From contig NZ_JANUQM010000020.1 of the NCBI RefSeq assembly GCF_030386795.1, positions 103,306 to 167,305 of the forward strand: a stretch of 64,000 bases of DNA, in the 5' to 3' direction. The stretch's first letter is position 1, and each line of letters opens with the position of its first letter. A program made the position numbers and the translations under genes. The notes below the pieces were generated by a model. That model was not told the DNA's origin and made no database searches. It saw only the letters and a program-made list of their open reading frames with translations. Below are positions 21,060-29,738 of this stretch, piece by piece. This DNA is from Streptomyces sp. S.PNR 29. GTDB taxonomy: Bacteria > Actinomycetota > Actinomycetes > Streptomycetales > Streptomycetaceae.

Positions 21060-21280
21060 TGCCGATCGCCGTCGACATCGACGTGATGCTGGCCCGGCGG
21101 AAGATGTCCGTGGGCGAGCTCGCGGACCGCGTAGGGATCACGCCCGCCAATCTGGCGGTGCTCAAGAACGGCCGCGCCAAGGCGGTGCGCTTCGCGACGC
21201 TCGACGCCCTCTGCGAGGTGCTCGAGTGCCAGCCGGGCGACCTGCTGCGCTGGGAGGCCGAGGACGCCGAGGACGGATGA
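21059..21280 (+). CDS. Small XRE/YozG-type HTH regulator
   Basis: Encodes 73 residues overlapping the DUF2975 stop. It is a single Cro/CI HTH (MLARRKMSVGELADRVGITP, then NLAVLKNGRAKAVRFATLDALC, ending CEVLECQPGDLL), the YozG/HTH_26 subtype. It is expected to bind the TATCGA repeats at 20512-20564 and regulate its own operon. Confidence 0.87.
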   Translation: MPIAVDIDVMLARRKMSVGELADRVGITPANLAVLKNGRAKAVRFATLDALCEVLECQPGDLLRWEAEDAEDG

Positions 21281-21480
21281 CGTGGATCGCCGATCGCCCC
21301 TGGGCAGGACGTCCCGCCGGTGATGCCGCCGTGCGGGTCGCGGACTGGGGCGACGGCCTGACCCGGTCCCCGGGATCTGTGAAGCCCATCCTTGAGAAGG
21401 GTCGTTTCTGCACGTCAGGGGCCCTGCCTTCACCCGCCTGAGTGATCCCCAACAGGAGACAGTCGCGGTTGAATCGCAGA

Positions 21481-21504
21481 TGCCACAGGCGAAATCCCGT
21501 GGCA
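21481..21504 (+). promoter_or_regulatory. Hairpin in the leader of the secreted lectin-like gene
   Basis: TGCCAC (21481-21486) and GTGGCA (21499-21504) flank a 12-nt loop. Longer GAAT/ATTC bases extend the pairing with an interior loop. It ends a few bases before the AAGGAAGG ribosome site and could influence its access. Confidence 0.35.
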
Positions 21505-21528
21505 TTCAAAAGGAAGGGCGAACTCTCC

Positions 21529-22095
21529 ATGACCCTGCCGATTCGACAGCACAACCTCGTTGGACAGCGCATCCTTGCCCTCTGTGCCGCGCTCGCGGCG
21601 CTGATCGGGCTCGCGCTCAGCACTCCCGCCCAGGCGGCGCCCGCCGCCCCCGTTGCTCCCTCGGGGCCCGTGGTGATCACCAGCGTGGCCCACACCAACT
21701 ACCTCATCCCGGACGACGCCGCAGGCGGCAACAACACCTACCTGCAGGTGTACTACCGGGCCGACCACCCGTTCCCGCGCACGTTCCGGTTCACCCCGAC
21801 CCGGACAGCGCAGGGCGAGACCGTCTACGAGTGGACGATCACGACCACCGGTAACTGCGCGGAGGTACGAGGCGACGCCGGCACCTACGTCTACCTGGCC
21901 CCGTGCCAGTCCACGAAGAAGGCTCAGTGGTGGCGGCTGCGGCCCACCGTCGACGGTGATGCCTGGGCCCTGGTGCCCTACCTCAATGAGGACCTCGCGG
22001 TGACCGCCACCTACGGCGACGACAACGTTGCGCCGCTACGGGAGATGCCGGGCGGACGCGCAACCGCATCCCAGCTCTGGTTCCTGACCGGCTGA
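21529..22095 (+). CDS. Secreted small protein with ricin-type/beta-trefoil-like features
   Basis: Encodes 188 residues; ATG 21529 has AAGGAAGG 9 nt upstream. A Sec signal peptide ends at about residue 36 (LALSTPAQAAP). The mature part is beta-rich with repeated QxW-type motifs (AQWWRLRP and SQLWFLTG) spaced roughly as in a beta-trefoil subdomain, and a Cys pair (GNCAEV, LAPCQS). Carbohydrate binding outside the cell is plausible but unproved. No adjacent gene shares its strand closely. Confidence 0.7.
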   Translation: MTLPIRQHNLVGQRILALCAALAALIGLALSTPAQAAPAAPVAPSGPVVITSVAHTNYLIPDDAAGGNNTYLQVYYRADHPFPRTFRFTPTRTAQGETVYEWTITTTGNCAEVRGDAGTYVYLAPCQSTKKAQWWRLRPTVDGDAWALVPYLNEDLAVTATYGDDNVAPLREMPGGRATASQLWFLTG

Positions 22096-22319
22096 CGGAC
22101 CGGGACAAGGCCATCGCGCGCTCCTCGGGTCGAACCACCGGTTCACCAGGGGAACTTGCGCGGTGGCCTTCTCTTGTTCAGGGGCACAGGCCGATCGGTA
22201 GCCTGCTTGGTGATCAGGGGAACGCGGGTCCTGACTCGAACTCCCCAAAAACTCCCCAGGCCGGTTCCCGAGCGCCGATCAGAAGGACCGATGGGCACAA
22301 ACAGCGAGGTGAGACGCCC

Positions 22320-24155
22320 ATGTTCACCACCCGCCCCACCCTCCAGGGCACCTTCGGCATGGTGTCCTCCACCCACTGGCTGGCCTCACAGTCGGCGATG
22401 GCCGTCCTGGAGGACGGCGGCAACGCCTACGACGCGGCCGTGGCGGGCGCGTTCGTCCTGCACGTCGTCGAGCCGCACCTCAACGGGCCCGGCGGCGAGG
22501 TGCCGATCCTGCTCGCCCCGGCGGGCGGTGACGTGCGGGTGCTGTGCGGACAGGGCGTCGCACCCACGGGGGCGACGGTCGCGCACTACAGGGGACTGGG
22601 TCTGGAGCTCGTACCCGGTACCGGCCCGCTCGCCGCGGCCGTCCCCGGCGCCTTCGACGCCTGGATGCTGCTGCTGCGCGACCACGGCACCAAGTCCCTC
22701 GACGACGTGCTGAAGTACGCCATCGGGTACGCCGAACACGGGCACGCGCCCGTGGAGCGCGTCGGCGAGACCGTCGCGACCGTACGGGAGCTGTTCGAGA
22801 CGGAGTGGACCTCGTCGGCGGAGATCTACCTGCCCGGCGGGCGGCCTCCACGGCCCGGCGAACTCTTCCGCAACCCCGCGCTCGCCGCCACCTGGAAGCG
22901 GCTGCTCGCCGAGACCGCCGGGGCGGGCGACCGGGAGGCGCGGATCGAGGCGGCCCGCGAGGTGTGGCGCACCGGATTCATCGCCGACGCCCTGGTACGG
23001 CAGGCCCAGCGGCCCACCCTGGACACCAGCGGCGAGCGCCACAGCGGCACCCTCACGGCCGCCGACCTCGCCGGCTGGTCCGCGACGTACGAGACGCCCG
23101 TGACATACGACTGGAACGGCTGGACCGTGTGCAAGGCCGGCCCCTGGAGCCAGGGACCGGTCCTCCTCCAGCAACTCGCGCTGCTCCCGCCCGAACTGCC
23201 CCGGTACGGATCCGCCGACTACGTCCACCTGCTGATCGAGGGCTGCAAGCTCGCCATGGCCGACCGGGAGGCCTGGTACGGGGACGCGGCCGAGGTGCCG
23301 CTCGGCGACCTGCTGTCGGCCCGGTACAACGCGGAGCGGCGCCATCTCGTCGGTGACAAGGCGTCCTTCGAGCTGCGGCCCGGCAGCCCCGGTGGGCGCA
23401 CTCCGAGGCTGTGCGCCCACGCGCGCGTGGCGGCGGTCGAGGGACCCGGCTTCGACGCGCTGGGCATCGGCGAGCCGACGGTCGCCAAGAGCCCGGCCTC
23501 GCCGGTGCCGGGCGAACCAGACGCATTGGGCACTGCCGCCGACGGGAGCACGCGCGGGGACACCTGCCACCTCGACGTCGTGGACCGCTGGGGCAACATG
23601 ATCGCGGCCACGCCCAGCGGCGGCTGGCTGCAGTCCAACCCCGTCGTGCCCGAACTGGGCTTCCCGCTCGGCACCCGGCTGCAGATGACCTGGCTGGAGG
23701 AGGGCCTGCCGAACTCGCTGACGCCGGGCCGTCGACCGCGCACCACCCTGACGCCCTCGATCGCCCTGCGGGACGGCGTGCCCGTCATGGCGTTCGGCAC
23801 CCCCGGCGGAGACCAGCAGGACCAGTGGCAGCTGCACTTCTTCCTGGCCGTGGCACTGCGCTCCCCGGTGCGCGGCGGCCTCGACCTCCAGGGCGCCGTC
23901 GACGCCCCGAACTGGCACAACGACAGCTTCCCCGGTTCCTTCTTCCCGCGCGGCATGCGGCCGGGCAGCGTCACCGTGGAGTCCCGCACGGACCCGGCCG
24001 TCGTCGAGGAGCTGCGGCGCCGTGGCCATGAGGTGACGGTCGGCGGCCCCTGGTCGGAGGGGCGGCTGTGCGCGGTCGCGCGGGATCCGGAGACGGGGGT
24101 GCTGTCGGCGGCGGCCAATCCGCGGGGGATGCAGGGGTACGCGGTCGGACGGTGA
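22320..24155 (+). CDS. Gamma-glutamyltransferase family protein, cytoplasmic
   Basis: Encodes 611 residues without a signal peptide. Ggt-type signatures are present: STHWLASQSAMAVLEDGGNA, DAAVAGAF, GPGGEVPILL, and the nucleophile region RGDTCHLDVVDRWGNM with a Thr near residue 417. C-terminal TPGRRPRTTLTPSIAL and GTPGGDQQDQ match the substrate-binding GG motif. It is divergent from the exported Ggt at 2885-4693 and belongs to the acylase/GGT-like group seen in actinomycetes. It might hydrolyse gamma-glutamyl or acyl-amide compounds in the cytoplasm. It is followed by an inositol-phosphatase-like gene 85 bp downstream. Confidence 0.88.
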   Translation: MFTTRPTLQGTFGMVSSTHWLASQSAMAVLEDGGNAYDAAVAGAFVLHVVEPHLNGPGGEVPILLAPAGGDVRVLCGQGVAPTGATVAHYRGLGLELVPGTGPLAAAVPGAFDAWMLLLRDHGTKSLDDVLKYAIGYAEHGHAPVERVGETVATVRELFETEWTSSAEIYLPGGRPPRPGELFRNPALAATWKRLLAETAGAGDREARIEAAREVWRTGFIADALVRQAQRPTLDTSGERHSGTLTAADLAGWSATYETPVTYDWNGWTVCKAGPWSQGPVLLQQLALLPPELPRYGSADYVHLLIEGCKLAMADREAWYGDAAEVPLGDLLSARYNAERRHLVGDKASFELRPGSPGGRTPRLCAHARVAAVEGPGFDALGIGEPTVAKSPASPVPGEPDALGTAADGSTRGDTCHLDVVDRWGNMIAATPSGGWLQSNPVVPELGFPLGTRLQMTWLEEGLPNSLTPGRRPRTTLTPSIALRDGVPVMAFGTPGGDQQDQWQLHFFLAVALRSPVRGGLDLQGAVDAPNWHNDSFPGSFFPRGMRPGSVTVESRTDPAVVEELRRRGHEVTVGGPWSEGRLCAVARDPETGVLSAAANPRGMQGYAVGR

Positions 24156-24240
24156 CCGTGCGCCCTCATGTTCATGGCGATTCCACCCGGAGTGCACCGG
24201 ACGGGTGGGGATTGTCAGTGGCGCGTGCTCTCATGGAGTC

Positions 24241-25089
24241 ATGATCGAAGACAGCGAGACCATCGACGAGTTTCTCGCCCAGCGCTCGGCCGACGTGGAG
24301 GAGGCGGTCCGCAAGGCGGCCGCGACCGAGATCATGCCGCGCTGGCGGCAGCTCGCCGAGCACGAGGTCGACCAGAAGGCGGGCCCGCACGACCTGGTGA
24401 CGGACGCCGACCGCAAGGCCGAACTGCAGCTCACCGACGCGCTCGGTTCCCTCCTGCCCGGCTCCGTGGTGGTCGGCGAGGAGGCGGTGCACGCCAACCC
24501 GGCGTCGTACGAGGCGATACGGGGCGAGGCCCCGGTCTGGATCGTCGATCCCGTCGACGGGACACGGCAGTTCGTGCGCGGCGAGTCCGGGTTCTGCACC
24601 CTGGTCGCGCTGGCGCGCCGCGGAGTCCTGTTGGCCTCCTGGACCTACGCGCCGGCCCTCGACCAACTCGCCACGGCCGTGCGGGGTCAGGGCGCCCACC
24701 TCGACGGCGAGCGGCTCCACGCCGGCCCGCCGGAGCCCGGCCGGGACCTGCGGATCGCCGCCTCCCACCCGGACTACACGACCGACGAGGAGAAGCGCGC
24801 TCTCCTCGGCCTGTGGACGCCGGGCGTGGCACCGCGCCCCTGCGGCTCGGCCGGTCTGGAGTATCTCGCCGTCGCCCGCGGCGAGTTGGACGCCGTGGCG
24901 TTCTCCTGGGAAGCAGCGTGGGATCACGCCGCGGGCGTGCTGCTCGTCGAGGAGGCGGGCGGCACCCACCTGACCCGCGCGGGTGAGCCCTTCCGTATCA
25001 CGGGCGGCAACGACCTCCCCTTCACCGCGGCCCGCGACGCGGCCACGGCCCGACGGGTGGCCGGTCTGCTCGCGGGCGGGGCAGTCTGA
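24241..25089 (+). CDS. Inositol monophosphatase family phosphatase
   Basis: Encodes 282 residues; ATG 24241 with a GGAG just upstream. The metal-dependent Li+-sensitive phosphatase motifs are complete: VGEEAV (Glu), WIVDPVDGTRQFVRG (DPxDGT), and AAWDHAAGVLLVEEAGG (WDxAAG). The protein is likely a soluble phosphatase for histidinol phosphate, inositol phosphate or a 3'-phosphonucleotide. The motif GTRQFVRG rather than GTxNF is shared with histidinol-phosphatase-like (HisN) members, so HisN activity is possible. Confidence 0.88.
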   Translation: MIEDSETIDEFLAQRSADVEEAVRKAAATEIMPRWRQLAEHEVDQKAGPHDLVTDADRKAELQLTDALGSLLPGSVVVGEEAVHANPASYEAIRGEAPVWIVDPVDGTRQFVRGESGFCTLVALARRGVLLASWTYAPALDQLATAVRGQGAHLDGERLHAGPPEPGRDLRIAASHPDYTTDEEKRALLGLWTPGVAPRPCGSAGLEYLAVARGELDAVAFSWEAAWDHAAGVLLVEEAGGTHLTRAGEPFRITGGNDLPFTAARDAATARRVAGLLAGGAV

Positions 25090-25177
25090 TCGCGGGGGCG
25101 CCCCCTCGACCGGAGATTGTCAGTCCTCCGGCATATCCTGATCCTCAGTGGCCGTCGGCTGACGAAGGGGTCCGAAG

Positions 25178-26596
25178 GTGCCGTCGATGCTCGATGCGGT
25201 CGTGGTGGGTGCGGGGCCGAACGGACTGACCGCTGCCGTGGAGCTGGCCCGCCGCGGCTTCTCCGTCGCCATATTCGAGGCGCGTGACACCGTGGGCGGG
25301 GGAGCCCGCACCGAAGAGCTCACCCTGCCCGGCTTCCGGCACGACCCGTGCTCCGCGGCGCATCCGCTCGGCATCAACTCACCCGCCTTCCGCGCCCTGC
25401 CCCTGGAGCGCTACGGCCTTCAGTGGCTGCACGCCGAGCTGCCCATGGCGCACCCGTTCCCGGACGGCTCGGCCGCGGTGCTGGCGAGGTCGGTCGGCGA
25501 GACGGCCGCCTCGTTCGGACCACGCGACGCGGGCCGGTACCGCAGGCTGGTCGAGCCGTTCCTGCCTCAGTGGGACACGCTGGCCCGTGACTTCATGTCC
25601 CTGCCGCTGACCGCGCTGCCCCGTGACCCGGTGACCCTCGCCCGCTTCGGCCTCGTCGGCCTGCCCCCGTCGACCTGGCTGATGCGCCGCTTCCGCGACG
25701 AGAAGGCCAAGGCACTGTTCTCCGGCCTCGTCGCCCACGTCATGGCCCCGCTCGGCGGTTTCGCCACCGGCGCCATCGGCCTGGTGTTCGCCCTCGCCGC
25801 CCACGCCCGCGGCTGGCCCGTCGCCCGCGGCGGCTCCCAGTCGATCTCCGACGCCCTCGCCGCCCACCTCAAGGACCTGGGCGGCACGGTCCACACCGAC
25901 TACGAGGTCAAACGCCTCGACGACCTGCCGCCCGCGCGTGCGTATGTCTTCGATACCTCGCCCACCGCCCTCGCCCGGATCGCCGGCTTCGGCCGGTACT
26001 ACGAGGGCTATCGCTACGGCCCCGGCGTCTTCAAGATCGACTACGCCCTGGACGGTCCGGTGCCGTGGACCGCGCGGGAGGCCCGCGTCGCGGGCACCGT
26101 GCAGATCGGCGCGAGCAGCGCGGAGATCGGCACCGCCCTGCGCGCCGCCTCCCGCGAGGGCCGCGCGCCCGACAAACCCTTCATGATCACCGTGCAGCCC
26201 AGTCTGGTCGACCCCACCCGGGCCCCGGCCGGCAAGCACGTCTTCTGGGCGTACGGCCACGTCCCGAGCGGCTGGACCGGCGACCTCACCGACGCCATCG
26301 AACGCCAACTGGAGCGCTTCGCCCCCGGTTTCCGCGATCGCGTCCTGGCCCGTGCGACCGCGGGCCCGCCCGAGATCGCCGCCCGCAACGCCAACTACAT
26401 CGGCGGAGACATCGCCTCCGGCGCGGTCTCCGGCCTCCAGCTCCTGCTGCGCCCCAAACTGTCCCTGTTCCCGTACACCACACCGCACCCGGCCGTCTTC
26501 ATCTGCTCGTCGGCCACCCCGCCGGGGCCGGGCGTGCACGGCATGTCCGGACACAACGCGGCGAAGGCCGTCTGGAGGAGGCTGAGGCAGACATGA
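25178..26596 (+). CDS. CrtI/PYROXD2-type FAD oxidoreductase
   Basis: Encodes 472 residues from GTG 25178 (an ATG three codons on is an alternative). The N-terminal dinucleotide-binding motif VVVGAGPNGLTAAVELARRG and the second motif GGGARTEELTLPGFRHD match phytoene-desaturase-like amine oxidoreductases; the C-terminus has PGPGVHGMSGHNAAKAV, the usual FAD-closing segment. No carotenoid genes are adjacent, so the substrate is unlikely to be phytoene and is unknown. The stop overlaps the macrodomain start (ATGA), indicating coupling. Confidence 0.85.
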   Translation: MPSMLDAVVVGAGPNGLTAAVELARRGFSVAIFEARDTVGGGARTEELTLPGFRHDPCSAAHPLGINSPAFRALPLERYGLQWLHAELPMAHPFPDGSAAVLARSVGETAASFGPRDAGRYRRLVEPFLPQWDTLARDFMSLPLTALPRDPVTLARFGLVGLPPSTWLMRRFRDEKAKALFSGLVAHVMAPLGGFATGAIGLVFALAAHARGWPVARGGSQSISDALAAHLKDLGGTVHTDYEVKRLDDLPPARAYVFDTSPTALARIAGFGRYYEGYRYGPGVFKIDYALDGPVPWTAREARVAGTVQIGASSAEIGTALRAASREGRAPDKPFMITVQPSLVDPTRAPAGKHVFWAYGHVPSGWTGDLTDAIERQLERFAPGFRDRVLARATAGPPEIAARNANYIGGDIASGAVSGLQLLLRPKLSLFPYTTPHPAVFICSSATPPGPGVHGMSGHNAAKAVWRRLRQT

Positions 26597-27102
26597 CCAG
26601 CATCAGGCTCGTCCAGGGCGACATCACACGCGAGCGCGTGGACGCGATCGTCAACGCGGCGAACTCCTCGCTGCTCGGCGGGGGAGGCGTGGACGGCGCG
26701 ATCCACCGGCGCGGCGGGCCCGCGATCCTTCAGGAGTGCCGCAGGCTCCGCGCCTCGAAGTACGGCAAGGGCCTGCCCACGGGCCAGGCGGTCGCCACCA
26801 CCGCGGGTGAGCTGGACGCGCGGTGGGTGATCCACACGGTGGGCCCGGTCCACAGCCCGACGGAGGACCGCTCCGGCCTGCTGGCCTCCTGCTACCGGGA
26901 GTCCCTGCGCGTCGCCGACGAGCTGGGCGCTCGTACGGTGGCCTTCCCGGCCGTCTCCACCGGCGTCTACGGATGGCCGCTGGACGACGGTGCACGGATC
27001 GCGGTGGAGACGGTGGCGAACACGGAGACGGCCGTGGAAGAAGTGCGCTTCGTGCTCTTCGACGACCGGGCGTACGCGGCCTTCGCCGCGCACGTGGGCT
27101 GA
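26593..27102 (+). CDS. Macrodomain protein, O-acetyl-ADP-ribose deacetylase type
   Basis: Encodes 169 residues overlapping the FAD gene stop. MacroD signatures are intact: IVNAANSSLLGGGGVDGAIH with the catalytic Asn and Asp, HTVGPV, and AFPAVSTGVYGWP in the diphosphate-binding loop. The protein should remove O-acetyl-ADP-ribose or ADP-ribose from proteins or nucleic acids. The coupling to an FAD oxidoreductase is odd and has no obvious functional explanation. Confidence 0.9.
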   Translation: MTSIRLVQGDITRERVDAIVNAANSSLLGGGGVDGAIHRRGGPAILQECRRLRASKYGKGLPTGQAVATTAGELDARWVIHTVGPVHSPTEDRSGLLASCYRESLRVADELGARTVAFPAVSTGVYGWPLDDGARIAVETVANTETAVEEVRFVLFDDRAYAAFAAHVG

Positions 27103-27123
27103 GGGCGCGGCTGCCGGCCTGCC

Positions 27124-27603
27124 TCAGTGGTAGGAGTGGACGACCGCATGGCCCCTGCCGCGGCCGATCATCCACTTGTTCACCGGAGTGGTGATCAGGA
27201 AGGCCACCGCGAAGCCGCCCAGCAGGGCCGACCAGAACAGGCCGTCGGACAGGCCGGCGTCCATGGCGCCCGGGGTGAGGGCGACGATGGCGTTGTCGAC
27301 CAGTTCCATCACGGCGATGGAGACGGTGTCCGCGGCGAGCGCGACCTTGATCGCGGACTTGAGGTCCAGGCCGGCCCGGCGCACCGCGAACAGCGTGAAC
27401 GAGTAGCCGAAGAGGAACGCCAGCGCGATCGCCAGGATCATGGTGGGCACGTTGCCCCACAGCAGGGCCGTGCCGATGACCATGCCGAGGATCTCGCCGA
27501 TGGCGCAGCCGGTCAGGCAGTGCAGCGTCGCCTTCGCGGCGGTCCCCCAAGGAGCCGCCATCTGGTCGTGGGCGGTGCCGGTGTGGTGAGCGCTGTGGTC
27601 CAT
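27124..27603 (-). CDS. DUF4396 membrane protein, possibly copper-regulated
   Basis: Encodes 159 residues from ATG 27603. The N-terminus is His-rich (MDHSAHHTGTAHDQM), which would suit a metal ligand. Four transmembrane helices follow, starting with CLTGCAIGEILGMVIGTALL, with the conserved CAIGEILGM phrase of DUF4396. The transcript appears nearly leaderless, as a TACAGT -10 box ends 7 nt before the start. A CsoR-like palindrome covers that box. The function of the family is unknown; metal homeostasis is inferred from the operator and the His-rich tail. Confidence 0.82.
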   Translation of the reverse strand: MDHSAHHTGTAHDQMAAPWGTAAKATLHCLTGCAIGEILGMVIGTALLWGNVPTMILAIALAFLFGYSFTLFAVRRAGLDLKSAIKVALAADTVSIAVMELVDNAIVALTPGAMDAGLSDGLFWSALLGGFAVAFLITTPVNKWMIGRGRGHAVVHSYH

Positions 27604-27615
27604 GACCTCGACTGT

Positions 27616-27632
27616 ATACCCCCTAGGGGTAT
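27616..27632 (-). promoter_or_regulatory. CsoR-like operator overlapping the DUF4396 promoter
   Basis: ATACCCC-CTA-GGGGTAT is a perfect 7-3-7 inverted repeat made of G and C tracts flanked by TA. This is the form recognised by CsoR/RcnR-type copper repressors of actinobacteria. Its left edge overlaps the TACAGT -10 element read on the minus strand, 13 bp from the start codon, a position suited to repression. No csoR gene is present in this window. Confidence 0.65.
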
Positions 27633-27644
27633 GTGTCGAGAAGG

Positions 27645-29738
27645 TCAGCGCAGGGGCTGCGCCCGTGCGATCAGCAGGGCGACGTCGTCGGGGTCGTCGG
27701 GGTGCCGGAGGCTGTGGAGGAGCCGGTCGCAGGTTTCCTCCAGGGAGAGGTCCGGCGTGTCGACGAGCTGGAGGAGGGCGTCGAGGCGTTCGTCGAGGGG
27801 GCGGCGGCGGGTTTCGACCAGTCCGTCGGTGTACAGGACCAGCTCGTCGGCGGGGCCGAAGCCGACGGTCGTGGTCTCGAAGGGGACCCCGCCGACGCCG
27901 AGTGGCGTGCCGGTGGGCAGGTCGAGCAGCCGAGGGTGCCGGCCCTGGCGGACGAGCACGGGAGGCAGGTGGCCGGCGTTGGCGATGTGGCATTCGCCGC
28001 GGTGGGGGTCGTAGGCGGCGTAGAGGCAGGTGGCGATGTACTGCTCCAGCCGTGAGGTGAGCGTGTCGAGGTGCTGCAGGACCTGGGCGGGGTCGAGGTC
28101 GAGCTCGGCGAAGGCGGCGGTGGCGGTGCGCAGCCGGCCCATCGTGGCGGCGGCGTCGATGCCGCTGCCCATGACGTCGCCCACCACCAGCGCGGTCCGG
28201 TCGCCGGTCAGCGGGAGGACGTCGTACCAGTCGCCGCCGATCTCGTAGGCGGCCTGCGCGGGCAGATAGCGGGAGGCGACCCGCAGGCCGGGGAGCCGGG
28301 GCGGGTGGTCCGGGAGCAGGCTGCGCTGCAGCGTCTCCGCGGCGTTGCGCACGCTCTGGTGCGTACGGGCGTTGTCGATGCACACCGCGGCACGGGAGGC
28401 CAGCTCCGCCGCGATGGCGAGGTCGTCCTCGTCGAAGGGCCGTGGATCGCGGGCCCGGACGAGGCCCAGGAAGCCGAGGACCTGGCCGCGCGCGGTGAGC
28501 GGGACGGCCAGGTAGGAGTGGACTCCGGCGCGGGCCAGCAGGGTGGCGGCGGTCTCGTCGCGGGCGATGCGCGTCAGGTCGTTGCCGTCGGCGTGGCGGA
28601 TCAGGACGGGCCGGCCGGTGCGCACGCACCAGGTGGCCACACGGTCGGCGCCGTACCAGGCGATCTGCCCGGGCGGATCGGCGGCGTCCACGGCGTCGGT
28701 GGGGTAGGCGGCCTTCACCGCGAGAGCGCGGAAGGCCGCGGGGCCTTCGCTCGTGGCCCGGCGGTGCTCGTCGATCGCGGAGTCGAGCACGTCGACGGCC
28801 GCCAGGTCGGCGAAGTCGGGCACGGTGACCTCGGCCAGCTCACGGGCCGTCTGGTCGACCTCCAGGGTGGTGCCGATCCGGGCGGTGCCGTGGGCGATCA
28901 GGGCCAGGCGCCGCCGCGTCTCGGTGGCCTCCTTGGCCGACTGGTACCGGTCGGTGACGTCCACCACCAGGTCGGCCACCCCCAGCACACGGCCCTGTGC
29001 GTCCTCCAGCCGGTACAGCGAGATCGACCAGGCGCGCTTGTCCTTCGGGTCGGCCGGCGTGGAGGCGACGACGGTGGACCGGTCGACCAGGGGAACCCCC
29101 GTCCGCAGGACCTGCCGCATCGCGGACTCGGCCGGCTCGAACCTCTTGTCGCGCATGATCTCGCGGTACGGGCGGCCGAGGTGCTGCTCCGCGGGAATGC
29201 CGTGCATCCGCTCCAGAGCGGGGTTGATGGCCACGTACCGCAGTTCGGTGTCGAGGATCGCGATTCCGATGGGGGACTGGGCGATCAGCCGGGTGGACAG
29301 GGCGGCGTCCCACTCGATCTCGTGCAGCATGGGGGAGTCGGTGCCGAGCCCCAGGGCGTAGAACTCGCCGCGGTCGTTCAGCAGGCGCATGGTGCGCAGC
29401 TCCACCAGCCGCGTGCTGCCGTCCTTGCACCGGACGGGGAACGTACCGTTCCAGCTCCGTCCGGTCTCCATGACCTCGGCGAACTTCTTGATCACCCAGT
29501 CCCACTGCTCTTCGTCGACCAGCAGGCGTGCGGCGAACTTTCCCAGCACCTCCTCGGCGCCGTACCCGTACAGCTCCTCGGCCTGCGGACTCCACAGCAC
29601 GACCCGCCCGCCGGCGTCCACCAGTACCGCCGCCACGCCGAGGAGGTCCAGCAGCCCGCTCGGCTGCGTCGGCCCGCTCTCCGGGCCGCGGACGCCCGCC
29701 CAGCCGACGCGCGCCTCGGGCCATCCGGCTCCGCTCAT
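27645..29738 (-). CDS. PAS-PAS-GAF-PP2C (SpoIIE-type) serine phosphatase
   Basis: Encodes 697 residues. ATG 29738 follows AAGGAG at 7 nt; an upstream in-frame start at 29771 lacks a site. The order is PAS (about 25-135, AAVLVDAGGRVVLWSPQAEELYGY), second PAS (about 150-260, ARLIAQSPIGIAILDTELRY-like), GAF (about 285-440), and a C-terminal PP2C phosphatase (about 460-695) with GGDWYDVLPL, VGDVMGSGIDAA and VLYTDGLVETR metal-binding motifs. No histidine-kinase-like anti-sigma domain was seen. Such proteins dephosphorylate anti-sigma antagonists and link small-molecule or redox sensing to sigma-factor control. Confidence 0.92.
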   Translation of the reverse strand: MSGAGWPEARVGWAGVRGPESGPTQPSGLLDLLGVAAVLVDAGGRVVLWSPQAEELYGYGAEEVLGKFAARLLVDEEQWDWVIKKFAEVMETGRSWNGTFPVRCKDGSTRLVELRTMRLLNDRGEFYALGLGTDSPMLHEIEWDAALSTRLIAQSPIGIAILDTELRYVAINPALERMHGIPAEQHLGRPYREIMRDKRFEPAESAMRQVLRTGVPLVDRSTVVASTPADPKDKRAWSISLYRLEDAQGRVLGVADLVVDVTDRYQSAKEATETRRRLALIAHGTARIGTTLEVDQTARELAEVTVPDFADLAAVDVLDSAIDEHRRATSEGPAAFRALAVKAAYPTDAVDAADPPGQIAWYGADRVATWCVRTGRPVLIRHADGNDLTRIARDETAATLLARAGVHSYLAVPLTARGQVLGFLGLVRARDPRPFDEDDLAIAAELASRAAVCIDNARTHQSVRNAAETLQRSLLPDHPPRLPGLRVASRYLPAQAAYEIGGDWYDVLPLTGDRTALVVGDVMGSGIDAAATMGRLRTATAAFAELDLDPAQVLQHLDTLTSRLEQYIATCLYAAYDPHRGECHIANAGHLPPVLVRQGRHPRLLDLPTGTPLGVGGVPFETTTVGFGPADELVLYTDGLVETRRRPLDERLDALLQLVDTPDLSLEETCDRLLHSLRHPDDPDDVALLIARAQPLR

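Noticed and set aside
22200..22265. T-loop-like GTTCGAGTC on the minus strand, considered as a tRNA or att-site remnant
   Set aside because: The flanking bases do not form the 5-bp T stem or acceptor stem, and no integrase or repeat partner was seen.
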